A stretch of 64,000 nucleotides of DNA, taken from NCBI GenBank assembly GCA_947561715.1, contig OX387197.1:12893001-12957000 (forward strand). Reading direction: 5' to 3'. Positions 52,172 to 63,700 of the stretch are shown here, in pieces. Source of the DNA: Ascidia mentula (lineage: Eukaryota > Chordata > Ascidiacea > Phlebobranchia > Ascidiidae). Under the pieces are notes generated by a model. That model saw only the letters and a list, made by a program, of their open reading frames with translations. It was not told the DNA's origin and made no database searches. Each line of letters opens with the position of its first letter. The first letter of the stretch is position 1. Made by a program: the position numbers and the translations under genes.

Positions 52172-54103
52172 TATACAGTGGAAAACGCTGATACTCCAGT
52201 ATTGCGTTTGCGGTTGCACAACGTATGTAACTATGCGATTTCAGCACTTGTCCATTTTGCAGTATATGACTTTTCGATAAAAAATATTTTTTTTCAGTAC
52301 AAGCTTTATTATACAGTGGAAAACGCTGATACTCCAGTATTGCGTTTGCGGTTGCACAACGTATGTAACTATTCGCTTTCAGCACTTGTCCATTTTGCAG
52401 TATATGACTTTTCGATAAAAAATATTTTTTTTCAGTACAAGCTTTATTATACAGTGGAAAACGCTGATACTCCAGTATTGAGTTTGCGGTTGCACAACGT
52501 ATGTAACTATGCGATTTCAGCACTTGTCCATTTTGCAGTACATGACTTTTCGATAAAAAATATTTTTTTTCAGTACAAGCTTTATTATACAGTGGAAAAC
52601 GCTGATACTCCAGTATTGAGTTTGCGGTTGCACAACGTATGTAACTATGCGATTTCAGCACTTGTCCATTTTGCAGTATATGACTTTTCGATAAAAAATA
52701 TTTTTTTTCAGAACAAGCTTTATTATACAGTGGAAAACGCTGATACTCCAGTATTGAGTTTGCGGTTGCACAATGTATGTAACTATGCGCTTTCAGCACT
52801 TGTCCATTTTGCAGTACATAACTTTTCGATAAAAAATATTTTTTTTCAGTACAAGCTTTATTATACAGTGGAAAACGCTGATACTCCAGTACTGAGTTTG
52901 CGGTTGCACAACGTATGTAACCATGAGATTTCAGCACTTGTCCATTTTGCAGCATACGACTTTTCGATAAAAAATATTTTTTTCAGTACAAGCTTTATTA
53001 TACAGTGGAAAACGCTGATACTCCAGTATTGCGTTTGCGGTTGCACAACGTATGTAACTATGCGATTTCAGCACTTGTCCATTTTGCAGTATATGACTTT
53101 TCGATAAAAAATATTTTTTTTCAGTACAAGCTTTATTATACAGTGGAAAACGCTGATACTCCAGTATTGCGTTTGCGGTTGCACAACGTATGTAACTATG
53201 CGATTTCAGCACTTGTCCATTTTGCAGTATATGACTTTTCGATAAAAAATATTTTTTTTCAGTACAAGCTTTATTATACAGTGGAAAACGCTGATACTCC
53301 AGTATTGAGTTTGCGGTTGCACAACGTATGTAACTATGCGATTTCAGCACTTGTCCATTTTGCAGTATATGACTTTTCGATAAAACATATTTTTTTTCAG
53401 TACAAGCTTTATTATACAGTGGAAAACGCTGATACTCCAGTATTGAGTTTGCGGTTGCACAACGTATGTAACTATGCGCTTTCAGCACTTGTCCATTTTG
53501 CAGTATATGACTTTTCGATAAAAAATATTTTTTTTCAGTACAAGCTTTATTATACAGTGGAAAACGCTGATACTCCAGTATTGAGTTTGCGGTTGCACAA
53601 TGTATGTAACTATGCGCTTTCAGCACTTGTCCATTTTGCAGTATATGACTTTTCGATAAAACATATTTTTTTTTCAGTACAAGCTTTATTATACAGTGGA
53701 AAACGCTGATACTCCAGTACTGAGTTTGCGGTTGCACAACGTATGTAACTATGCGATTTCAGCACTTGTCCATTTTGCAGTATATGACTTTTCGATAAAA
53801 AATATTTTTTTTCAGTACAAGCTTTATTATACAGTGGAAAACGCTGATACTCCAGTATTGCGTTTGCGGTTGCACAACGTATGTAACTATGCGCTTTCAG
53901 CACTTGTCCATTTTGCAGTATATGACTTTTCGATAAAAAATATTTTTTTTCAGTACAAGCTTTATTATACAGTGGAAAACGCTGATACTCCAGTACTAAG
54001 TTTGCGGTTGCACAACGTATGTAACTATGCGATTTCAGCACTTGTCCATTTTGCAGTATATGACTTTTCGATAAAAAATATTTTTTTTCAGTACAAGCTT
54101 TAT
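52172..54103 (+). repeat. 14-monomer tandem duplication, copy 1 (1932 bp)
   Basis: One 139-bp and one 137-bp monomer cancel, giving exactly 14 x 138. The segment overlaps the end of super-repeat copy 2. It carries the TATTCGC, CAGAACAAGC and seven-T CATGAG markers, all repeated 1932 bp later. Confidence 0.92.
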
Positions 54104-56035
54104 TATACAGTGGAAAACGCTGATACTCCAGTATTGCGTTTGCGGTTGCACAACGTATGTAACTATGCGATTTCAGCACTTGTCCATTTTGCAGTATATG
54201 ACTTTTCGATAAAAAATATTTTTTTTCAGTACAAGCTTTATTATACAGTGGAAAACGCTGATACTCCAGTATTGCGTTTGCGGTTGCACAACGTATGTAA
54301 CTATTCGCTTTCAGCACTTGTCCATTTTGCAGTATATGACTTTTCGATAAAAAATATTTTTTTTCAGTACAAGCTTTATTATACAGTGGAAAACGCTGAT
54401 ACTCCAGTATTGAGTTTGCGGTTGCACAACGTATGTAACTATGCGATTTCAGCACTTGTCCATTTTGCAGTACATGACTTTTCGATAAAAAATATTTTTT
54501 TTCAGTACAAGCTTTATTATACAGTGGAAAACGCTGATACTCCAGTATTGAGTTTGCGGTTGCACAACGTATGTAACTATGCGATTTCAGCACTTGTCCA
54601 TTTTGCAGTATATGACTTTTCGATAAAAAATATTTTTTTTCAGAACAAGCTTTATTATACAGTGGAAAACGCTGATACTCCAGTATTGAGTTTGCGGTTG
54701 CACAATGTATGTAACTATGCGCTTTCAGCACTTGTCCATTTTGCAGTACATAACTTTTCGATAAAAAATATTTTTTTTCAGTACAAGCTTTATTATACAG
54801 TGGAAAACGCTGATACTCCAGTACTGAGTTTGCGGTTGCACAACGTATGTAACCATGAGATTTCAGCACTTGTCCATTTTGCAGCATACGACTTTTCGAT
54901 AAAAAATATTTTTTTCAGTACAAGCTTTATTATACAGTGGAAAACGCTGATACTCCAGTATTGCGTTTGCGGTTGCACAACGTATGTAACTATGCGATTT
55001 CAGCACTTGTCCATTTTGCAGTATATGACTTTTCGATAAAAAATATTTTTTTTCAGTACAAGCTTTATTATACAGTGGAAAACGCTGATACTCCAGTATT
55101 GCGTTTGCGGTTGCACAACGTATGTAACTATGCGATTTCAGCACTTGTCCATTTTGCAGTATATGACTTTTCGATAAAAAATATTTTTTTTCAGTACAAG
55201 CTTTATTATACAGTGGAAAACGCTGATACTCCAGTATTGAGTTTGCGGTTGCACAACGTATGTAACTATGCGATTTCAGCACTTGTCCATTTTGCAGTAT
55301 ATGACTTTTCGATAAAACATATTTTTTTTCAGTACAAGCTTTATTATACAGTGGAAAACGCTGATACTCCAGTATTGAGTTTGCGGTTGCACAACGTATG
55401 TAACTATGCGCTTTCAGCACTTGTCCATTTTGCAGTATATGACTTTTCGATAAAAAATATTTTTTTTCAGTACAAGCTTTATTATACAGTGGAAAACGCT
55501 GATACTCCAGTATTGAGTTTGCGGTTGCACAATGTATGTAACTATGCGCTTTCAGCACTTGTCCATTTTGCAGTATATGACTTTTCGATAAAACATATTT
55601 TTTTTTCAGTACAAGCTTTATTATACAGTGGAAAACGCTGATACTCCAGTACTGAGTTTGCGGTTGCACAACGTATGTAACTATGCGATTTCAGCACTTG
55701 TCCATTTTGCAGTATATGACTTTTCGATAAAAAATATTTTTTTTCAGTACAAGCTTTATTATACAGTGGAAAACGCTGATACTCCAGTATTGCGTTTGCG
55801 GTTGCACAACGTATGTAACTATGCGCTTTCAGCACTTGTCCATTTTGCAGTATATGACTTTTCGATAAAAAATATTTTTTTTCAGTACAAGCTTTATTAT
55901 ACAGTGGAAAACGCTGATACTCCAGTACTAAGTTTGCGGTTGCACAACGTATGTAACTATGCGATTTCAGCACTTGTCCATTTTGCAGTATATGACTTTT
56001 CGATAAAAAATATTTTTTTTCAGTACAAGCTTTAT
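54104..56035 (+). repeat. 14-monomer tandem duplication, copy 2 (1932 bp)
   Basis: I found no marker difference from 52172-54103. Homology ends at 56036, where a TTGAG monomer with CTTTCAG replaces the TTGCG monomer expected from 54104. Confidence 0.92.
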
Positions 56036-58535
56036 TATACAGTGGAAAACGCTGATACTCCAGTATTGAGTTTGCGGTTGCACAACGTATGTAACTATGC
56101 GCTTTCAGCACTTGTCCATTTTGCAGTATATGACTTTTCGATAAAAAATATTTTTTTTCAGTACAAGCTTTATTATACAGTGGAAAACGCTGATACTCCA
56201 GTATTGCGTTTGCGGTTGCACAACGTATGTAACTATGCGATTTCAGCACTTGTCCATTTTGCAGTATATGACTTTTCGATAAAACATATTTTTTTTTCAG
56301 TACAAGCTTTATTATACAGTGGAAAACGCTGATACTCCAGTACTGAGTTTGCGGTTGCACAACGTATGTAACTATGCGATTTCAGCACTTGTCCATTTTG
56401 CAGTATATGACTTTTCGATAAAAATTTTTTTTTTTTTAGTACAAGCTTTATTATACAGTGGAAAACGCTGATACTCCAGTACTAAGTTTGCGGTTGCACA
56501 ACGTATGTAACTATGCGATTTCAGAACTTGTCCATTTTGCAGTATATGACTTTTCGATAAAAAATATTTTTTTTCAGTACAAGCTTTATTATACAGTGGA
56601 AAACGCTGATACTCCAGTATTGAGTTTGCGGTTGCACAACGTATGTAACTATGCGATTTCAGCACTTGTCCATTTTGCAGTATATGACTTTTCGATAAAA
56701 CATATTTTTTTTCAGTACAAGCTTTATTATACAGTGGAAAACGCTGATACTCCAGTATTGAGTTTGCGGTTGCACAACGTATGTAACTATGCGATTTCAG
56801 CACTTGTCCATTTTGCAGTATATGACTTTTCGATAAAAAATATTTTTTTTCAGTACAAGCTTTATTATACAGTGGAAAACGCTGATACTCCAGTATTGAG
56901 TTTGCGGTTGCACAACGTATGTAACTATGCGATTTCAGCACTTGTCCATTTTGCAGTATATGACTTTTCGATAAAAAATATTTTTTTTCAGTACAAGCTT
57001 TATTATACAGTGGAAAACGCTGATACTCCAGTATTGAGTTTGCGGTTGCACAACGTATGTAACTATGCGCTTTCAGCACTTGTCCATTTTGCAGTATATG
57101 ACTTTTCGATAAAAAACATTTTTTTTCAGTACAAGCTTTATTATACAGTGGAAAACGCTGATACTCCAGTATTGAGTTTGCGGTTGCACAATGTATGTAA
57201 CTATGCGCTTTCAGCACTTGTCCATTTTGCAGTACATAACTTTTCGATAAAAAATATTTTTTTTCAGTACAAGCTTTATTATACAGTGGAAAACGCTGAT
57301 ACTCCAGTACTGAGTTTGCGGTTGCACAACGTATGTAACCATGAGATTTCAGCACTTGTCCATTTTGCAGCATACGACTTTTCGATAAAAAATATTTTTT
57401 TTCAGTACAAGCTTTATTATACAGTGGAAAACGCTGATACTCCAGTATTGCGTTTGCGGTTGCACAACGTATGTAACTATGCGCTTTCAGCACTTGTCCA
57501 TTTTGCAGTATATGACTTTTCGACAAAAAATATTTTTTTTCAGTACAAGCTTTATTATACAGTGGAAAACGCTGATACTCCAGTATTGAGTTTGCGGTTG
57601 CACAACGTATGTAACTATGCGCTTTCAGCACTTGTCCATTTTGCAGTATATGACTTTTCGAAAAAAATTTTTTTTTTCAGTACAAGCTTTATTATACAGT
57701 GGAAAACGCTGATACTCCAGTATTGAGTTTGCGGTTGCACAATGTATGTAACTATGCGCTTTCAGCACTTGTCCATTTTGCAGTACATAACTTTTCGATA
57801 AAAAATATTTTTTTTCAGTACAAGCTTTATTATACAGTGGAAAACGCTGATACTCCAGTATTGCGTTTGCGGTTGCACAACGTATGTAACTATGCGATTT
57901 CAGCACTTGTCCATTTTGCAGTATATGACTTTTCGATAAAAAATATTTTTTTTCAGTACAAGCTTTATTATACAGTGGAAAACGCTGATACTCCAGTATT
58001 GCGTTTGCGGTTGCACAACGTATGTAACTATGCGATTTCAGCACTTGTCCATTTTGCAGTATATGACTTTTCGATAAAAAATATTTTTTTTCAGTACAAG
58101 CTTTATTATACAGTGGAAAACGCTGATACTCCAGTATTGCGTTTGCGGTTGCACAACGTATGTAACTATGCGATTTCAGCACTTGTCCATTTTGCAGTAT
58201 ATGACTTTTCGATAAAAAATATTTTTTTTCAGTACAAGCTTTATTATACAGTGGAAAACGCTGATACTCCAGTATTGCGTTTGCGGTTGCACAACGTATG
58301 TAACTATGCGCTTTCAGCACTTGTCCATTTTGCAGTATATGACTTTTCGATAAAAAATATTTTTTTTCAGTACAAGCTTTATTATACAGTGGAAAACGCT
58401 GATACTCCAGTATTGAGTTTGCGGTTGCACAACCTATGTAACTATGCGATTTCAGCACTTGTCCATTTTGCAGTATATGACTTTTCGAAAAAACATATTT
58501 TTTTTTCAGTACAAGCTTTATTATACAGTGGAAAA
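56036..58535 (+). repeat. Block related to 30267-32474
   Basis: After a T13 monomer near 56424 comes the CAGAACTTG monomer, then ACAT, TTGAG, AAAAAACATT, ACATAAC, CATGAG, CGACAAAA and 137-bp CGAAAAAAA monomers, the order seen from 30543. Here the second monomer has GCGGTTG and GCACTTG instead of GCGCTTG and GTACTTG. The monomer after the 137-bp one is TTGAG, not TTGTG, and there is one additional TTGCG monomer. Confidence 0.8.
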
Positions 58536-59074
58536 CGCTGATACTCCAGTACTGAGTTTGCGGTTGCACAACGTATGTAACTATGCGATTTCAGCACTTG
58601 TCCATTTTGCAGTATATGACTTTTCGATAAAAAATATTTTTTTTCAGTACAAGCTTTATTATACAGTGGAAAACGCTGATACTCCAGTATTGCGTTTGCG
58701 GTTGCACAACGTATGTAACTATGCGCTTTCAGCACTTGTCCATTTTGCAGTATATGACTTTTCGATAAAAAATATTTTTTTTCAGTACAAGCTTTATTAT
58801 ACAGTGGAAAACGCTGATACTCCAGTATTGCGTTTGCGGTTGCACAACGTATGTAACTATGCGCTTTCAGCACTTGTCCATTTTGCAGTATATGACTTTT
58901 CGATAAAAAATATTTTTTTTCAGTACAAGCTTTATTATACAGTGGAAAACGCTGATACTCCAGTATTGAGTTTGCGGTTGCACAACGTATGTAACTATGC
59001 GATTTCAGCACTTGTCCATTTTGCAGTATATGACTTTTCGATAAAAATTTTTTTTTTTTTAGTACAAGCTTTAT
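58536..59074 (+). repeat. Four-monomer linker ending in a T13 monomer
   Basis: One CTGAG, two TTGCG and one TTGAG monomer, the last with a T13 tract near 59047. The monomer before the block reads CAACCTATG near 58434 and CGAAAAAACAT near 58487, both private. Confidence 0.7.
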
Positions 59075-60731
59075 TATACAGTGGAAAACGCTGATACTCC
59101 AGTACTAAGTTTGCGGTTGCACAACGTATGTAACTATGCGATTTCAGCACTTGTCCATTTTGCAGTATATGACTTTTCGATAAAAAATATTTTTTTTCAG
59201 TACAAGCTTTATTATACAGTGGAAAACGCTGATACTCCAGTATTGAGTTTGCGGTTGCACAACGTATGTAACTATGCGATTTCAGCACTTGTCCATTTTG
59301 CAGTATATGACTTTTCGATAAAACATATTTTTTTTCAGTACAAGCTTTATTATACAGTGGAAAACGCTGATACTCCAGTATTGCGTTTGCGGTTGCACAA
59401 CGTATGTAACTATGCGATTTCAGCACTTGTCCATTTTGCAGTATATGACTTTTCGATAAAAAATATTTTTTTTCAGTACAAGCTTTATTATACAGTGGAA
59501 AACGCTGATACTCCAGTATTGCGTTTGCGGTTGCACAACGTATGTAACTATGCGCTTTCAGCACTTGTCCATTTTGCAGTATATGACTTTTCGATAAAAA
59601 ATATTTTTTTTCAGTACAAGCTTTATTATACAGTGGAAAACGCTGATACTCCAGTATTGAGTTTGCGGTTGCACAACGTATGTAACTATGCGATTTCAGC
59701 ACTTGTCCATTTTGCAGTACATGACTTTTCGATAAAAAATATTTTTTTTCAGTACAAGCTTTATTATACAGTGGAAAACGCTGATACTCCAGTATTGAGT
59801 TTGCGGTTGCACAACGTATGTAACTATGCGATTTCAGCACTTGTCCATTTTGCAGTATATGACTTTTCGATAAAAAATATTTTTTTTCAGTACAAGCTTT
59901 ATTATACAGTGGAAAACGCTGATACTCCAGTATTGAGTTTGCGGTTGCACAATGTATGTAACTATGCGCTTTCAGCACTTGTCCATTTTGCAGTACATAA
60001 CTTTTCGATAAAAAATATTTTTTTTCAGTACAAGCTTTACTATACAGTGGAAAACGCTGATACTCCAGTACTGAGTTTGCGGTTGCACAACGTATGTAAC
60101 CATGAGATTTCAGCACTTGTCCATTTTGCAGCATACGACTTTTCGATAAAAAATATTTTTTTTCAGTACAAGCTTTATTATACAGTGGAAAACGCTGATA
60201 CTCCAGTATTGCGTTTGCGGTTGCACAACGTATGTAACTATGCGATTTCAGCACTTGTCCATTTTGCAGTATATGACTTTTCGATAAAAAATATTTTTTT
60301 TCAGTACAAGCTTTATTATACAGTGGAAAACGCTGATACTCCAGTATTGCGTTTGCGGTTGCACAACGTATGTAACTATGCGATTTCAGCACTTGTCCAT
60401 TTTGCAGTATATGACTTTTCGATAAAAAATATTTTTTTTCAGTACAAGCTTTATTATACAGTGGAAAACGCTGATACTCCAGTATTGCGTTTGCGGTTGC
60501 ACAACGTATGTAACTATGCGCTTTCAGCACTTGTCCATTTTGCAGTATATGACTTTTCGATAAAAAATATTTTTTTTCAGTACAAGCTTTATTATACAGT
60601 GGAAAACGCTGATACTCCAGTATTGAGTTTGCGGTTGCACAACGTATGTAACTATGCGATTTCAGCACTTGTCCATTTTGCAGTATATGACTTTTCGATA
60701 AAACATATTTTTTTTTCAGTACAAGCTTTAT
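59075..60731 (+). repeat. Last full cassette of the central domain
   Basis: Order is CTAAG, ACAT, TTGCG, TTGCG, GTACATGAC, TTGAG, ACATAAC, CATGAG, then TTGCG monomers and a T9 monomer. It holds the last CATGAG monomer in the window (near 60108). AGCTTTACTA near 60036 is private. Confidence 0.82.
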
Positions 60732-63700
60732 TATACAGTGGAAAACGCTGATACTCCAGTACTGAGTTTGCGGTTGCACAACGTATGTAACTATGCGATT
60801 TCAGCACTTGTCCATTTTGCAGTATATGACTTTTCGATAAAAAATATTTTTTTTCAATACAAGCTTTATTATACAGTGGAAAACGCTGATACTCCAGTAT
60901 TGCGTTTGCGGTTGCACAACGTATGTAACTATGCGCTTTCAGCACTTGTCCATTTTGCAGTATATGACTTTTCGATAAAAAATATTTTTTTTCAGTACAA
61001 GCTTTATTATACAGTGGAAAACGCTGATACTCCAGTATTGCGTTTGCGGTTGCACAACGTAATGTAACTATGCGATTTCAGCACTTGTCCATTTTGCAGT
61101 ATATGACTTTTCGATAAAAAATATTTTTTTTCAGTACAAGCTTTATTATACAGTGGAAAACGCTGATACTCCAGTATTGAGTTTGCGGTTGCACAACGTA
61201 TGTAACTATGCGATTTCAGCACTTGTCCATTTTGCAGTATATGACTTTTCGATAAAAAATATTTTTTTTCAGTACAAGCTTTATTATACAGTGGAAAACG
61301 CTGATACTCCAGTATTGAGTTTGCGGTTGCACAACGTATGTAACTATGCGCTTTCAGCACTTGTCCATTTTGCAGTATATGACTTTTCGATAAAAAATAT
61401 TTTTTTTCAGTACAAGCTTTATTATACAGTGGAAAATCTGATACTCCAGTATTGAGTTTGCGGTTGCACAACGTATGTGACTATGCGATTTCAGCACTTG
61501 TCCATTTTGCAGTATATGACTTTTCGATAAAAAATATTTTTTTTCAGTACAAGCTTTATTATACAGTGGAAAACGCTGATACTCCAGTATTGAGTTTGCG
61601 GTTGCACAACGTATGTAACTATGCGATTTCAGCACTTGTCCATTTTGCAGTATATGACTTTTCGATAAAACATATTTTTTTTTCAGTACAAGCTTTATTA
61701 TACAGTGGAAAACGCTGATACTCCAGTACTGAGTTTGCGGTTGCACAACGTATGTAACTATGCGATTTCAGCACTTGTCCATTTTGCAGTATATGACTTT
61801 TCGATAAAAAATATTTTTTTTCAGTACAAGCTTTATTATACAGTGGAAAACGCTGATACTCCAGTATTGCGTTTGCGGTTGCACAACGTATGTAACTATG
61901 CGCTTTCAGCACTTGTCCATTTTGCAGTATATGACTTTTCGATAAAAAATATTTTTTTTCAGTACAAGCTTTATTATACAGTGGAAAACGCTGATACTCC
62001 AGTATTGCGTTTGCGGTTGCACAACGTATGTAACTATGCGATTTCAGCACTTGTCCATTTTGCAGTATATGACTTTTCGATAAAAAATATTTTTTTTCAG
62101 TACAAGCTTTATTATACAGTGGAAAACGCTGATACTCCAGTATTGAGTTTGCGGTTGCACAACGTATGTAACTATGCGATTTCAGCACTTGTCCATTTTG
62201 CAGTATATGACTTTTCGATAAAAAATATTTTTTTTCAGTACAAGCTTTATTATACAGTGGAAAACGCTGATACTGCAGTATTGAGTTTGCGGTTGCACAA
62301 CGTATGTAACTATGCGCTTTCAGCACTTGTCCATTTTGCAGTATATGACTTTTCGATAAAAAATATTTTTTTTCAGTACAAGCTTTATTATACAGTGGAA
62401 AACGCTGATACTCCAGTATTGAGTTTGCGGTTGCACAACGTATGTAACTATGCGATTTCAGCACTTGTCCATTTTGCAGTATATGACTTTTCGATAAAAA
62501 ATATTTTTTTTCAGTACAAGCTTTATTATACAGTGGAAAACGCTGATACTCCAGTATTGAGTTTGCGGTTGCACAACGTATGTAACTATGCGATTTCAGC
62601 ACTTGTCCATTTTGCAGTATATGACTTTTCGATAAAAAATATTTTTTTTCAGTACAAGCTTTATTATACAGTGGAAAACGCTGATACTCCAGTATTGAGT
62701 TTGCGGTTGCACAACGTATATAACTATGCGCTTTCAGCACTTGTCCATTTTGCAGTATATGACTTTTCGATAAAAAATATTTTTTTTCAGTACAAGCTTT
62801 ATTATACAGTGGAAAACGCTGATACTCCAGTATTGAGTTTGCGGTTGCACAACGTATGTAACTATGCGATTTCAGCACTTGTCCATTTTGCAGTATATGA
62901 CTTTTCGATAAAAAATATTTTTTTTCAGTACAAGCTTTATTATACAGTGGAAAACGCTGATACTCCAGTATTGAGTTTGCGGTTGCACAACGTATGTAAC
63001 TATGCGATTTCAGCACTTGTCCATTTTGCAGTATATGACTTTTCGATAAAACATATTTTTTTTTCAGTACAAGCTTTATTATACAGTGGAAAACGCTGAT
63101 ACTCCAGTATTGAGTTTGCGGTTGCACAACGTATGTAACTATGCGATTTCAGCACTTGTCCATTTTGCAGTATATGACTTTTCGATAAAAAATATTTTTT
63201 TTCAGTACAAGCTTTATTATACAGTGGAAAACGCTGATACTCCAGTATTGAGTTTGCGGTTGCACAACGTATGTAACTATGCGATTTCAGCACTTGTCCA
63301 TTTTGCAGTATATGACTTTTCGATAAAACATATTTTTTTTTCAGTACAAGCTTTATTATACAGTGGAAAACGCTGATACTCCAGTACTGAGTTTGCGGTT
63401 GCACAACGTATGTAACTATGCGCTTTCAGCACTTGTCCATTTTGCAGTATATGACTTTTCGATAAAAAATATTTTTTTTCAGTACAAGCTTTATTATACA
63501 GTGGAAAACGCTGATACTCCAGTATTGAGTTTGCGGTTGCACAACGTATGTAACTATGCGCTTTCAGCACTTGTCCATTTTGCAGTATATGACTTTTCGA
63601 TAAAAAATATTTTTTTTCAGTACAAGCTTTATTATACAGTGGAAAACGCTGATACTCCAGTATTGAGTTTGCGGTTGCACAATGTATGTAACTATGCGCT

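Larger units (their letters stand above)
39895..52998 (+). repeat. Super-repeat copy 2, with internal 2900-bp duplication and truncated right end
   Basis: It matches 27640 onward at offset 12255 up to about 44.4 kb, then at offset 15155 to 52998. The difference of 2900 equals the tandem duplication described next. The match ends with a CATGAG monomer that has seven T and is 137 bp (52862-52998). A private change is CAACGTTTGTAAC near 40226. Confidence 0.9.
1660..59074 (+). repeat. T13 monomer class (139 bp), about 29 copies
   Basis: The A6-TA-T8-CAG block is replaced by A5-T13-AG. Tracts lie near 1775, 2050, 2467, 3710, 6612, 6890, 7307, 9933, 10209, 14491, 14768, 15322, 17256, 17534, 27059, 27337, 27891, 30516, 34087, 35607, 36714, 40146, 42771, 45671, 49241, 50762, 51869, 56426 and 59048; the first has an internal G. 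Most are followed by a CTAAG monomer and preceded by a T9 monomer. The extra base shifts phase, so each one ends the stop-free frames. Confidence 0.88.
11200..60180 (+). repeat. CATGAG monomer class, 25 copies, always after an ACATAAC monomer
   Basis: Four substitutions define the class: TATGCG to CATGAG and GTATATGAC to GCATACGAC. Approximate positions: 11261, 12917, 16511, 18587, 20241, 21070, 21631, 22450, 24106, 24935, 25487, 28943, 31431, 34724, 35831, 37767, 41199, 43686, 46586, 49879, 50987, 52921, 54853, 57339, 60109. Each is preceded by a monomer with CAATG and GTACATAAC. That partner also occurs alone about eight times, for example near 2998, 4243, 7840, 31876 and 57784. Confidence 0.9.
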
